Shown here piece by piece: positions 28,701 through 39,000 of a stretch of DNA of 64,000 nucleotides (its first letter is position 1; every line of letters begins with the position of its first letter). The position numbers and the translations under genes were made by a program. Source of the stretch: Undaria pinnatifida (taxonomy: Eukaryota; Sar; Phaeophyceae; Laminariales; Alariaceae). Below the pieces are notes generated by a model. It did not search any database and was not told the DNA's origin. It worked only from the letters and a program-made list of their open reading frames with translations. Location: positions 6,149,599 through 6,213,598 of the forward strand of contig JABAKD010000030.1 of NCBI GenBank assembly GCA_012845835.1, written 5' to 3'.

Positions 28701-28754
28701 TGAGTAGCGTTGTACCCGAGTTCGCCGTAGCAATCGCGATCCTAGGCGGTGCAT
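4798..28754 (-). CDS. MCCA: methylcrotonoyl-CoA carboxylase subunit alpha, mitochondrial (11 exons)
   Basis: The protein is the biotin-carboxylase/biotin-carrier subunit of the leucine-degradation enzyme that carboxylates 3-methylcrotonyl-CoA. My exon model (minus strand, 5' to 3'): 28754-28482, 16794-16690, 16348-15975, 15584-15486, 13789-13606, 13147-13112, 12305-12021, 11548-11294, 7092-6767, 5698-5500, 4947-4798. Phases agree throughout and give about 761 residues; human MCC alpha is about 725. Residues 1-35 are Arg/Ser-rich and look like a mitochondrial presequence. [11 protein letters not shown] (54-64), [10 protein letters not shown] (129-138), the glycine-rich ATP loop [10 protein letters not shown] (211-220), and EMNTRLQ followed by [12 protein letters not shown] are biotin-carboxylase hallmarks. 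PGYHG after the ATP-grasp entry favours MCC over PCC or ACC. The biotinyl lysine is K723 in EAMKMEY. Junction 9/10 is the least certain, because its acceptor is weak. Junctions 2/3 and 9/10 use GC donors. No lesion was seen, so the gene looks functional. Confidence 0.92.
7145..7795 (+). repeat. putative 5' LTR of the intron-8 element
   Basis: This is the left member of the diverged repeat pair. The best matching blocks are the region around 7195-7260 (CGGCAACA, GTCGTAAATAGCAGGTA) and 7695-7793 (CTCACGAGCCCGCT through ATGCGGACACGCCGCTAA). Confidence 0.4.
8202..8324. repeat. two tandem 62-bp units
   Basis: A unit containing CTTGTATATCACC, GCACCTGCATAT and CATCCCATCGCATTG is repeated twice with few differences. 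It lies in the interior of the intron-8 element. Confidence 0.8.
9505..9690. repeat. degenerate short tandem repeats (about 45-50 bp)
   Basis: Variants of CATCATCGTTTGGGGCTGCTG and TCGTTTCTGGGGTCG alternate three to four times. A similar but weaker pattern appears in the interior of the copia element near 32.5-32.6 kb. This suggests a feature of that element lineage. Confidence 0.5.
10379..11090 (+). repeat. putative 3' LTR of the intron-8 element
   Basis: This is the right member of the diverged repeat pair. It begins TGTTATTGTATG directly after GGGGGTCG, and the blocks CTCACGAGTCCGCTTGAACA and CACATGCGGATACTCCGCTA match the left copy. Confidence 0.4.
14267..14406. repeat. tandem duplication, about 70-bp units
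   Basis: Two adjacent units share GTAGGTAGTTGTTT, CTGTTCGTAGGTCG, CAACCGT and CGCTCTCG. They lie in carboxylase intron 4, upstream (in gene orientation) of exon 5. Confidence 0.8.
17641..18765. repeat. GGGTACCCG-rich array between 190-bp direct repeats
   Basis: Segments 17668-17856 and 18560-18765 are diverged direct repeats (GCCAGCGTTAG, TTTTCGGGGG, GTGTGTTGGTGTCGTAC-like blocks). Between them, 17872-18420 is packed with overlapping TACCCG/CGGGTA and CGAGTA/TACTCG motifs. That region also holds an internal duplication: TGGCAGCTTATCATCCCCT near 18013, related to GTGGCAGCCGATTATCCCC near 18180. A poly-G run sits at 17641-17650. The region is non-coding, inside carboxylase intron 1 by my model (exon 1 ends at 28482, exon 2 starts at 16794). 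Confidence 0.65.
19967..20798. mobile_element. PIF/Harbinger-like DNA element with perfect 56-bp TIRs
   Basis: The ends are exact inverted repeats of 56 bp beginning GGCCGTTTCTTATAGC. They are flanked on both sides by TAA (19964-19966 and 20799-20801). A 3-bp TAA/TWA target duplication together with GGCC-type termini is characteristic of PIF/Harbinger transposons. Further inside, a second, diverged inverted pair contains TTCTTATAG. Perfect TIRs argue for a recent insertion. No transposase is present in 832 bp, so it would need one in trans. It lies in carboxylase intron 1. Confidence 0.8.
20180..20689 (+). CDS. open frame inside the Harbinger-like element
   Basis: An open frame of up to 169 codons lies between the TIRs. 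Residues from an internal Met at about 20228 onward ([18 protein letters not shown], then [14 protein letters not shown]) look like real amphipathic protein sequence. The first residues (His-Thr from an AC microsatellite) and the last third (Leu/Cys from a GCT run) are low in complexity. It could be a remnant of the second PIF/Harbinger protein, a captured host fragment or chance. No family was recognised. Confidence 0.25.
   Translation: MRRARAHTHTHIGLPHMRAAVPALLGLLGVARGLAYELGLPSGRVVHHQMAATAREKAGVDVSAVFATTLAAFHLQQQRSVATWDLILQDYEDELEPDTEDDEMSRAGASWSGMFATSVWSAACGLLPLRCVCMSVSVCCVLLLLLLLCGVGFCARCFQKKLTVLLKSV
21425..22065 (+). repeat. composite GTGC-rich interspersed element, copy 1
   Basis: The element is collinear with 33535-32745 read on the minus strand. 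It has a satellite-like part made of GCAC/GTGC pentamers (21590-21720), a TACCAGG-rich part, a T-rich part with TTGATTGTCCTC, and a terminal part with TGGCATTATCAAATCGCTAG. The terminal part also recurs at 27795-28105. The shared boundaries suggest a mobile element, though no termini or target duplication were resolved. Confidence 0.6.
22058..22730 (-). mobile_element. AAC-tailed retroposon, long copy (inverted)
   Basis: On the minus strand this copy matches 762-1372 along its whole length and then runs into the family tail (TGTGAGACAACAACAACTA read on minus). It directly abuts the composite element at 21425-22065. Small indels separate the copies, so both are old. Confidence 0.65.
23752..26148 (+). 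pseudogene. LINE reverse transcriptase, 5'-truncated and inactivated
   Basis: The translated region shows non-LTR RT blocks: [68 protein letters not shown] and the catalytic LYADDAG. A C-terminal [13 protein letters not shown] / [15 protein letters not shown] stretch and [13 protein letters not shown] follow. The apurinic-type endonuclease that should precede RT is absent, so the copy is 5'-truncated. Inactivating changes are in-frame TGA codons at 24624-24626 and 24879-24881, a frameshift near 25170 and a TAG near 25620. The 3' part is G-rich (25870-25940) and ends ATGACATTTT. The element sits in carboxylase intron 1, antisense to the gene. Confidence 0.85.
26148..26312. repeat. pyrimidine (T/C) tract after the LINE
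   Basis: This is an almost uninterrupted run of T and C (TTTCCTTTCC-type) directly after the LINE 3' terminus. It may be an expanded tail. On the carboxylase sense strand it is a purine run of about 160 bases. Confidence 0.7.
26362..26652 (+). repeat. AAC-tailed retroposon, short copy
   Basis: This is collinear with 1798-2098 from TACGTGGTAGTCTTTCTTGG to the TGACTGGAGCC, CCACGGACTTGATTATGCG and GAGTTAATGTGAGAACAAC tail. Confidence 0.75.
26940..27240. repeat. CAG-rich microsatellites
   Basis: Interrupted (CAG)n/(CAGTAG)n runs occur at about 26948-27022 and again at 27205-27232. Polyserine, polyalanine and polyglutamine frames through them are artefacts of the repeat. Confidence 0.8.
27795..28105 (+). 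repeat. composite element, terminal part only
   Basis: This shares the segment AAATCGCTAGTTGCACCAAA, then TCTTCTTTCTGCC and the GGCGCGAG / CGGAGCAAAGCCC end, with 21880-22065 and with 32980-32745 (minus). Read on the minus strand, the three copies preserve one reading frame (KCEGG, then KKR, then NAN..LCRAD). The segment may therefore derive from a coding region. Confidence 0.5.
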
Positions 28755-29016
28755 GGCTGTCGGTCGTGCGCGTCGCGCTTGATGTGAGGTGGATGTTGTG
28801 TAAACGAACGCTGGATCAAAATGCGGGCCAATTAAAATCGAAGATATGGAAGCGCTGGCGTCCCCGGTGGTCCAATACGATAAGCCGCGCTTATATTGAG
28901 GTCAGGTGCCGCGTTTACTGCAATTCAGTTTTATTATATGGGATAAAGTATGGAAATCGGGGAATATGTTTTGACCCCCGGTGCGCTTCCACACTCACAC
29001 TACTTCTTTTGAGACC

Positions 29017-29036
29017 CTAACCCTAACCCTAACCCC
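29017..29036. repeat. short interstitial telomere-like repeat
   Basis: Three CCCTAA units are followed by degenerate CCCGAC/CCCAAC/CCCTAC units. The run is too short to be a chromosome end. It could mark an old end-joining event or chance. Confidence 0.6.
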
Positions 29037-29171
29037 GACCCCAACCCTACCCCATACCAGAATTTTGTCCGGGAAAAATTCGACAACTTTTTCTTTCGTT
29101 GAAAATTAAATTTTGGCCGACCACATTAAAACCCATATATCAAATTTCTATGCTCTATTCTAGATAATAAT

Positions 29172-29415
29172 ATAGACGCCTTGTAAAGGCTGTAGTCTAA
29201 TGGTCGAGGACGCAGTTCGAATCTCGCAAGGGACTCTTTTTTACCAAAATAGACACGCCGATTGCGCGAGAGCGTGAGTAGGCGAAATTCGACACAAGAC
29301 GACGAGCGTAAAAGCTGAAAAGTGGGAACCCTGAACCCGATGCGCGATAAAACGAACGCAAGCACCGCGGGAGAGAAGGGTAGAGACACCTACTTCTCTG
29401 TGATGTGACCACGGC
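29172..29415 (+). repeat. tRNA-derived SINE, copy 1
   Basis: The head is tRNA-like: an acceptor-type pairing CCTTG/CAAGG, an A-box-like GTAGTCTAATGG and a B box GTTCGAATC. The body contains GCGCGAGAGCGTGAGT and GATGCGCGATAAAA and is shared with 33541-33806. The anticodon arm appears to be missing, so this is not a functional tRNA gene. Confidence 0.6.
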
Positions 29416-30048
29416 GTCGCTGTGGATGTAATACAAAAGTGGAAGCAGTAGTATAAACAACCCACTGACCTCACTATTAGGCACAACTATTCGTAGCCTA
29501 AACATAATGGTGTTGATAACGACGCGCACACACAGCGATGAGATCATCAGTGCGCGCCAAAAAAGATACGCCCATGATTCAAACAGCGTGCGTAGTGATT
29601 TATACCCCTCCCCTGGGTCACTGCTTGTGCCCTTACTCGTATGAAGCTTCCGACAGTAAACATCGCGAAGAGCTTCATCGGCAGGAGAGAGTTATATCCC
29701 CGTTTTTTCGGCGAGTGTCGCTCAGACCCTTGGCAAATTGAGACCCGTCGCGCATGCGGCACGCGCGGCCAACCGACCCGAGGCCTCTTCGTCGACAACA
29801 TTGCGGATTAGTTTCGAAGTCCGGCTCCTCAGTAGGTTACGGCAACAAACGTCGGACAACCACCGGAAAACCTAGCCTTCAAGCTGCTCAGCGATTCGTG
29901 GCCGTCAGCATGTTTTCTGCACCCACGCCCTGAGAGAATCGCGGGCCGGCAGCTGTCGGAACTCACCCCCTACCCCACCCCTCGACCCCCCCCCCAGCAT
30001 CAGCAACAGCCCATGGTCTAGGTTACAACCCGCAAGTGGATTGAGAGG

Positions 30049-33000
30049 CTACCGCGCCCGCTTCTTGCTCGTGCGTGCCTTCGATGTCGGTGTATATTTC
30101 GCGATGGGCTTGGCCATCTTGCGGCCTTTTCCGCGGACACTGAAACGAGTGAGAAAGGAGGAAAAAGAGAGAACGATAGATGGACAACGAGAAAGACAGA
30201 GACAGATAGAGAAAAAAGAGAAGGAGAAAGAGAGAGAAAAAAGAGACAGACAGACAGACAGACAGAAGCGAAACGGCGCAAGAATCCTAAGGCGGCGATG
30301 GAACAAGTGATGAGGATTGCTCTCACACACACATATTAAATGTTACTACATTGTTACACAACAACAGCAGACAGTCAACAGTCAGTTGCTATAAACAGCA
30401 GAAGTCACAGTAGCACATCCGTGCGCCGTATCGGGACATAGTAATCTGATTAAGTGATTCGTATCAATAGAGCACAGCAGCTGCAGCTAGCTTTGATGTA
30501 TACGAGCACCAGCAACGTCGGATAATTTGGCTCAGAGATCCATGATATCCATGATACCTGGTATCTGTTTGTACTTTTTCGTAACGGTTTTATTGTAGAA
30601 GGACCCCTATAAACCGGTTCAACGACATCTACGTAGTATGCCCGAGTTTTTACGTAGTATTTCTTGAGGTACCAAGCACACAGCGTACAGGGTACAGGGT
30701 GTCCTGTCTTTTCTTTTTTGGATTTCGCGTCGTGATCGATGATCGTGCACCGCGCACACTCTCACATATGTATTCTCCTTCGCCTCCTCTTCAATATCGT
30801 CATTTGTAAACAAACAACTGGGACCATCTCGTATTTTAGATACCAGGAGCGTTGCTCATGCTGTACCAGTCGATTAACATCGATTGAAGAGTGTTTACTC
30901 TGGTACAAGTAACACGGATCGTCATATCCGCAATAGGTATTGAGCCCCGACGCAAAACACCGCCGCAGAGCTAGCTCTGAGCCACGAAGTACGTTTCACG
31001 TGGTGGGGACCCGAGCTGCTGATTCTGGTGTGAGCTATGTCGCTGGACAGAGCTGCTAGAGTCATCGTCTGGAGATGCTGCTTGGAGCGACTACAATACC
31101 AAGATCGCACGAGTACATCGTCGTCGGCAGACTGCCTGCGGGGCATCACGAGCATCCGCAACACCAACAGCAACCTCATCAACGCGGCACGAGGCATCAA
31201 GTGCCACACTGGAGCGAATCCCGAAAGCTTTGGTGATTGCATAGGAAGACTGGCCTCATCCTCAGCATGCAACGCCCCGACATATTCGCTGTGATGGAAG
31301 GTCAAACCAGGCTAACCGAGGAGGAAGGCGGTGAAGACGAAGAAAAGGACGACAGCACAGCACCGTTGCTGACTCCCGGCCTGCTGTACAATGCAGGATG
31401 TACCTTGTCGTAACGCCAAGCCGCGTTTGATAGGGCCAACATGAACCTCCACGCAATCCTGATGTTGGTCACCGACAAGGCAGCGGCTCTCCTTGTGGCT
31501 ACTCACGCTTACGACGAGCGCGGCACCCGTGGTAAGGGGCAACAGGCTATGAAAGAGCTGGAAGACAAGTACCTGCACGTGACCAACGCAACCACACGAG
31601 CGCTCCAGGCGCGGCAACAAGCATGGGACCAGGCGGGCACCCTGACACGTAAATCGTGAAGAACAACCGCCTGCGCAGCAAGCTGACCACGGTGCAGGAA
31701 CCCGTGACCGATCGACACTTCACGGACATCGTCGTGCAAGGATTGCCCGAGAATTACCACATCAAGTACACTACGTATAAGGACCCCGACTTCAACTTGA
31801 TAAAAATCCAGGCCACCATGAAGCATGTACACCTGGATGGGCTGTTGCGCAAGAAGACGATCACAGGGCGTGACACCATCATGACAGCAGCAACAGCATC
31901 GGGTCCAGTCGTTACTTGCCACAACTGCGCTGTGCCGGGCAAAGTTGACCGACAGGGCAAGACGCCCACAGGCAAGAAGGCTGGATCACCGCGGGGCGGA
32001 GCTGGCCAAAAATGGTGCTCGGTGCACAAAGCGACGTCGCACAGCGACACCGAGTTATACGTGCAAGTTGCTTCACGCCCAGAGACGAGCAGCACGGCGG
32101 CTGTACTGAGCGTCAAAACCGACGAGAAGTGTACTATCAACTTGAACGACGATTTGATTTTGGCTGTGTTAGCGCTTGAAACTTCCACACCGAAGCATCA
32201 ACCGGGGTCTATGAGCAAGGTTGCCATTGATCGATGGAGTATCACAAGTACCATATCAACACAGGGTCACTTGGACGACGGTTCATGGATCCTGAAAAAA
32301 ACGCTTGAGGTTGTCGGCAAGATGCCTTCCAGAACCGATACAGTACTGTCAGCTGAGACTATCGGGGCTGCCTAGCCGTCACACCAACAACAGAAAGGGC
32401 GGGGTCGCTGGAGGGGCATCTTGTAGGACCGAGGCCACCCGCATCATCGGAACCTTTTGGGATTAACAGGGAGAACGTCTGCTGGATTAATAACACACGT
32501 CAACATCATAGTCAGGGCCGTCGGAACAACAATTTTTCGGGTCGGTGGGCGTCACAAGATTGTCGTTTGGGACTGGACGAACATTTTCGTTTCTGCATCG
32601 CCTTCACCGGATCGCTAGGAGGGATATCTATATCGTCCGGCATCGCACCAACTTTAACGGCAAGATGCACTTTGTTTCATAATACGCAGCACATGCACAC
32701 GTCGTCTTTGTACTGGGAGGGGGCGGCAGAAACGTGATGAGCTGCTACACTATTTGTGCAAGATTGTTTGTAGTAAGCACAAGGGCTCCGCTCCGTGGGC
32801 GGCTGACGCCGCCCGCTACACTCGTTCAAGGAAGGATACAACTAAGTGTGAAGGGGGAACAAAGAAGAGGCCAATCATTTGGCGCGACAACCGATTTGAT
32901 AATGCCAACAGCTACTTGTGCAGAGCTGATGACCCCGTGCTGTGTTGTGTGCTTGATGGCGACGTCACGTTCTGATAAGGAGTACGGGTGTCATTTGCGA

Positions 33001-36000
33001 AAAAAAAACATGAAGAGGACCGAGAGGGAGGACAATCAATGAAGAAAGCAAAAATACGAATATACACATACCGGTACCTGGTACCTGGTATCTGGTACAT
33101 CGCATGATGCTTGGTACTGTGTGTTCGAAAGAAAGCACAGCGCAGCACGGCACAGCACCGCACCGCAGGGAAAGGCACGGCACCGCACGGCGCTGCGCTG
33201 CGCTGCGCGTTGGTGAGCCATAGCTGAGCTGAGCTGAGCTGGGAGTGCATTTCTTGTGATTCAACCATGTAGTACGTAAGAACATGGTGTGGCGTACCTC
33301 GGTACTGATGTATGATACTTCGTCGACGGAGACCTGGCATGCACGAAAGCGTAAGTACAGCACAGCACGCAGCACGGCACAGCGCGCAGCACGGTACAGC
33401 ACGGTACAGCACCGCACAGTACCGCACCGCACGGCAGGGCACGGCACCGCACAGCACCCCACTGCGCTGCTCTGCTGAGCTAGTGCTGCGGTGCGCTGCT
33501 GAGCTGAGCTGAGCTGAGCTGGGGCCTAGTATGACCTATATCCTTATGGGTCGCCCCGGTGGCGTATCAGGTGATCCTCGAGCCTGGTATAGGTCAGTTT
33601 TGTGAGTTCGAATCCACCCGAGTGCATACTCGTATAAATTCGTGGGGACTTTTTTTTGTGCACAAATTGACTTGCGGAAAGCGCGAGAGCGTGAGTTAGC
33701 AGCACTCGATGAAAAATTGACGAGTAGTGGGATTGCTGAACCCTATGCGCGATAAAAATTCAAGGCAAGAACCGGGGGGGAGAAAGGACGACACCTGTGG
33801 CCACGGCTTGTCCAGAAGCTGGAAAGTACAAGCGTGCAGAATGCAGAAAAGAAAAAAATATGATACTTCGTAAACAAAACATAAAAAAGACATGCCAGGT
33901 TTCAACGTGCAAAACACGGCGTATTTCAGGTGGGAACTTTCTGAGGAGCTCTGATCCAGGCACCTGAGCCCGCTCAGCAGCCTGGAAAGGAGAATATCAT
34001 ACAGTTAGTGCGTGACAGAAAAAAAGGAGGCTGTTCAGGAAAACGATATTTGTACTAGTTCTAAAGTAATATTGCAGTACCACCACGTGTCTTCTTTGTA
34101 CGGGGCAGACTGAATCAAACGTTGGTCACTACTGTTGCTTCTGCTGTAGTTGATAGTTTTTCACATGTAGTTGCACGTTTAGCAGTACGAGTACGAGTTT
34201 TGTTTCTGTTTTCGAAGCAACAAAATACTGGTAGTTTTGACACTGCTTGCTGTGCTGCTGTTCATCTGCAGCCGCTGTTCACCTGCCGTCCTTTCAGCAG
34301 TAATACATGTGGCCAAAACTGACTGACGTAGTATTTATTGTAATGTATGGAGAAATGCCGTGCCATATATTATAAAACATTAAAATACACCCCAGCTTTG
34401 AAATCGAAGATTTCGTTGTCGAAGATTTCGTCGAGGCTCATGATTGCAAGCTGTGCGTGAAACTCCGACATGTCTGCCTGGTTAATGTTAAGTGGATTCT
34501 CCGCGGTTTCGCAGGTTCTGTGTGTGATATGTTTTCAGTTTTTCTGCTATTCCATGCGGTAACCTGCAACATCAGAAGTATACCTTAAACGTTGCCAGGC
34601 TCTGATGAGGTGTTATGCGCGGTAGTTTTTGCGTTAGCTGTAGAAGGATTGATCACCCGTCCATAGCGAAGCAGGAACGGTTGATGTTGTTTCGACACGG
34701 CAAAGGAGTAATGAACCCTTTTTGCGACATATGGATTACAGTTCGTATGTAAGCAGCCAGGTAGTTTTAGATTATCAGTAGTACACTGGCAAGTAACGAC
34801 AGACGCAATTGTCTTTTTCTTTTTTTTTTGCAACTCAATGTCACTTGCAGTTTGTATCATGCAAGCGTACATAAAAGCCAGGTTATTTGGTAATTAGTAT
34901 TGATTGTTAAACAGCAACTTGACTTCATGTCCCAACCATCGCGGGGTCGTATTAAAAATTGCTACCTGGTGCATTGCTACACAACAACAGCAGACAGTCA
35001 ATAAACAACAGAAGTCATAGTAGCATACCCGTGCGCTGTATCCGGACATAGTCATCTGATTGAAGTAATTTGTAACATAGAACACAGCAGCGGCAGCGAG
35101 CACAGCAGCGGCAGCTAGCTGTGATATGTACGAGTACCAGTAAATGTCGGATCAGTTGGCTCAGACACGTATGATGTAGGTTGTAATATTTGGTAACGGT
35201 TGTAAAAGGACCCCCAAAAAAACAGTTTTACGACATTTACGTACTGCAGTATGCCCGAGATTTTACGTATTACTTCTTGGGGTACCAGGTACAGAGCATA
35301 CAGGGTACAGGGTATCCTGTCCTTCGTTTTGTTTTTGATTTCGAGTCGTCATCGATGATCGTGCACCGCGCACAGTCTCTCACTTCATCCTTCTCCTCCT
35401 TCGTCTCCTCTTCGAGACCGCCAACAAAAAACATAACAACTGGAACCATCTCGTCTACCAGCTCCGAGGAGCTTGCAGCTCATGCTGTATCAGTCCATAA
35501 ACATCGATTGAAGAGTGCTTATTCTTGTCACATGAAACACGGATCGTCATACACGCATTAACACACACCTGTGCCCCTCCTCGTCACTGCAATCCTCCGC
35601 CCCCTCCCTCGCTCGCTTCTTGCCCTTGTTGCCGACCGCTCCGCCGTCCCCGCCGCTCTCCTCTTCCCCTTCCCCCGAACTTTCGCCCTCCTCACCCGCA
35701 CCGCCACTCTCGGCCCCACTGCCCGCCGCCGCTTGGCCCTTGCTACCCCCACCCCTTTTCCCCATCGACTTTCGCCCCGCCTTCCGAGCAGCCGAGGCCC
35801 GCTTTCTCTCGCCATCCACACTACCTCCGCCCCCCGATTTTCCATCCTCGCTCCCAGCATCAGGCGTCGCCGGCGCTGAATCAGGCTCTCGAGATCTACG
35901 CCGCCCACCGCTCCCTCCTCCACCGTGCCCCCCTCTTTTCTGCTGGCCCCTGCCTCGAGACGCGCTCCGGGGCGGAGGCGCGGGTTCCGGCTGTCGACCG

Positions 36001-39000
36001 CGGGAGGTGCGAGCGCCCGCCACGACGCTGTCGAAGCCTGGGTCGGCGGTGACAAACCCAGGCCGTCGGGCCTCCTCAATCACCTCGTTCGCGTAAGTAC
36101 GTAGCTCCTGCCAGGGTGGAGGCGGGTGATTCGGGTCATTGCTTGGCACTTCTAGTTTCTGCACCTCTTCAAGGTTAACCTTTTCACTGCTGCAAGACGT
36201 ACGTCACTCACATTCTAAGTGATTCGGGTGATTGTTTGGCGCGGTTAGTTTCTGCATCTCTTCGAGGTTAACCTTTTCACCGTTGCAAGAGGTACGTTAC
36301 TCACTTTCTAAGTGTGGTGTCCCCCACACGTGGATGCGGTTCTAAATGGGGCAGCTCTTTTACTGCAAATAATCCCATTCAAATTCCGCTTAGTTTGTCC
36401 CGAAAAGGGGTGCCTTTCTACAGGGATTACACAAGACTACCCCAGGGGAATCCAAATGGAGCTCCACGGGAAGGATAGATCGGTCGGTACGGGCCCTCTG
36501 AAACACGGTGCTCATCCCGCTTGGCGCTCGCCCGGTTTGAGGGCGCTAGTAGTGCCGTTCGCCAGTTAACCACCTGGGTCTGTGTGGCGGTGAAAATACA
36601 GCTACAGCATCAATATAATATGGAGAATTGTCTGAATCGCGCGGGCAGAGCACGTACGAGGTTAGTGTGTTGCCGAATGCATGTCGTCGTCGCAACCGGA
36701 AAGACCACCCGCGAAACGGTGTACGAGCGGCGACGTACCTTGCTATAATCGAAGTACGGATCGCCCTTTCCGTTGAAGACCATTGCGTTGTTGCACATCA
36801 CGAAGAGATCGCGGCTCAAGTCGTCCAACGACAAGAGGGCACCCGACATGATGCGCTGTCTGATCAGAGAGAGATCCATCGGTTTCTTGATCACCTTGAG
36901 GGCGAGCAGACGGGTGCAACCGTAGAACAAGGCCCAGCGGTACGTAGCGTAGCGGGACAAAACGACGCCGACAAGATGAAAAAAATGACAGCTCCTGGAG
37001 AAGAGTAACAAGAATCCCTCTTCCCCCCCCCCCCCCCCCCGCTCCCGCAAAGGGGTTGTCTTCAGGCCCCTACATGCGACGATGGAGGGATGCAATAAAC
37101 ACTGTGGCCAGCGGGCAACTGATGAAGGCGTCTTACTCACAATCGTAATGCAGCATGAAAATATTGCAGAGGGAAATATGCGCATTACAGCAAAGCGAGG
37201 AAGTACATTGAACCATCGTCGTCGCCAAAACCAACGTCTGCACTATTGCAGCGTTCTTCAACAAAACACGTACTAGCGAAGCGCAAAACAACTAATAGCT
37301 AAGTGGAACCACACAACCAAGCACTCTACCTGCCAGTAGAGATCTGATATATGGGTATTTCGTATAGAAGGACCGACTCGTGCGTTCATGGTCTCACCTT
37401 TTCGTACCCTGGCGCGTCCTTCGGGTTGACGGGCTTTCTGAAGATGATCGCGAATTTGTGCCTGTACACCTGTTGTTTCGATCCAATTATCAGCGGAAAT
37501 TGTACGGTAGGTGTTACCGGTTACCGTATACTGGTGTTGACGACACTTGAGATACCCGCGGAAGCGTTCTGCGCTGATGCGTAAGACATCGTCTCCCCCA
37601 ATAACACCACCGGAACACTTGTGCTTGTACAATCACAAACAGCCACAAACACGCCTGAGCAAAACAGTTCTGGCGACATTCTACCCCATAACCCGCACGT
37701 CTGTCCCAGTCTATGCTTCTCTCGCAGATGCTGGAAAGCAACTCACCCGATCCCACACTTCCATGGCGATTCGCCGGAAATGCTCCGCATCCACAGAATC
37801 TGCCCGATCTCTCTTGACCACGTCTCCACCGCTCTTTACCCCGTTCTCTTCTATCCCACCCCCGACCTCCCCTCGCTTCCCCCCCTCCCCCGTCGATAGC
37901 GGCGTCCTTTCACGATCGGTTTTCTCTGCGGGACTGTCACCCCCGGCCCTCGGCCGCTTTCGCCCGCGCTTGCTCGCGCTTCCACTATTTTCTTCCTTCC
38001 CGCTAACGCAGCCGCCACTACCACCCGTCTCCGACGTATTTCCTAATTCTGGTGCTGGCGTCACACTAGCCGCTACTACAACGCCCCCCCCTGCACCACT
38101 ACAGCTGCTTCTATCTGCCCCGCCCCCGCCCCCTGCTACCCCCGCGTCATCCGTAGTGCTAACATCACGCCGACCTCCGACCCCGCCTGGAGCGGGAGGC
38201 GTGGAGTGGGTCGGGATTGGCGGCGGAGCTGGAGGAACCAATCGAGAGCCATCTCCTGAGGGTATTGGGGGACGGTCACGCAACGGAGAAGCGTGTGAGT
38301 CGCCAGGCGTCCCATTGTGGCTTTCTGTTTCGTCCTTGACGTTGCTGCTGCTGTTGTTGTTCTTGCTGTTGGTGTTGTCGCCGCTGTTTTCGTTGTTCTT
38401 AGTATTGCTGTTGGACGTGGTCGCCCCAGCGCACCGAGCGCTTCCGTTCGCTTCGGTCTGCCGCTCATCAGAAGAACAAGCGATTCGGTTACCAGTTCTG
38501 TTGGGCGGTTTTAACCTCGCCGTCGGCTTGGCCGGTTTCTCGGGCGGGTCCTCAACACTAGGTGGACTCTGGCCAACGCTAGGCGGGTCCTGACCAACAC
38601 TAGGTGGGCCCTGAACAACGCTAGGTGCGTTCCGACCAACGCTGGGTAGGTCTTCACCAACGCTACCTCGACAACGCGATCCGTTCGAATCGAGGTTCCC
38701 ACCTCGCTGTCGCCGCCCTCCCTCCTGTTCCGCGAGCATTGCATCGTCTCCGCCCTCCTTTCGCTCACTCTCCACACCTTCCTCAACACCAACACCGCCA
38801 ATTGCACCGCCAAATCCTGCTCGGCCAATCCCGCCCTCCTCTTGCCCCCGCTCCTTCCCACCCCCTCCTTCTTCCTTTTCTACTGCCTGTTCGCCCCGTT
38901 CTTCTTTTTCTACTTGTTCTTGGTCTTCACATGGTCCTTCGTCTTCTTGTTCCTCCTCGCTATCACTGAAAGTGGGAGCTGAAGGGAGCTGCAGCCCGCC

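Larger units (their letters stand above)
28755..30048. other. intergenic region between MCC alpha and the bromodomain gene
   Basis: This 1.3-kb space separates two minus-strand genes: the 5' end of the carboxylase and the 3' end of the bromodomain gene. It must hold the carboxylase promoter. No TATA box was identified. It contains a short telomere-like run and a tRNA-derived SINE. No other gene was seen. Confidence 0.6.
30341..35557 (+). mobile_element. Ty1/copia LTR retrotransposon, gag remnant, no pol
   Basis: The LTRs at 30341-30932 and 34960-35557 are collinear over about 590 bp and run TG to CA. Flanks are TTAAA (30336-30340) and TTAAC (35558-35562), a 5-bp target duplication with one change. 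Just after the 5' LTR, AGGTATTGAGCC resembles a copia primer-binding site for initiator Met tRNA. The interior has a broken gag and then two younger nested repeats. No protease, integrase or RT was recognised. The element lies in the last intron of the bromodomain gene, antisense to it. Confidence 0.85.

Noticed and set aside
29017-29060. Chromosome end or telomere
   Set aside because: There are only three perfect CCCTAA units, with genes on both sides.
29172-29225. Possible tRNA gene
   Set aside because: It has A- and B-box-like motifs and some acceptor pairing, but the anticodon arm is missing and a SINE body follows.
35525-36096. Long plus-strand Pro-rich open frames
   Set aside because: They are antisense shadows of the Gly/Arg/Glu-rich exon of the bromodomain gene, whose minus-strand frame has in-phase splice junctions.
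37547-38593. 348-codon plus-strand frame rich in Pro and Leu
   Set aside because: It is antisense to exon 1 of the bromodomain gene and has no family signature.
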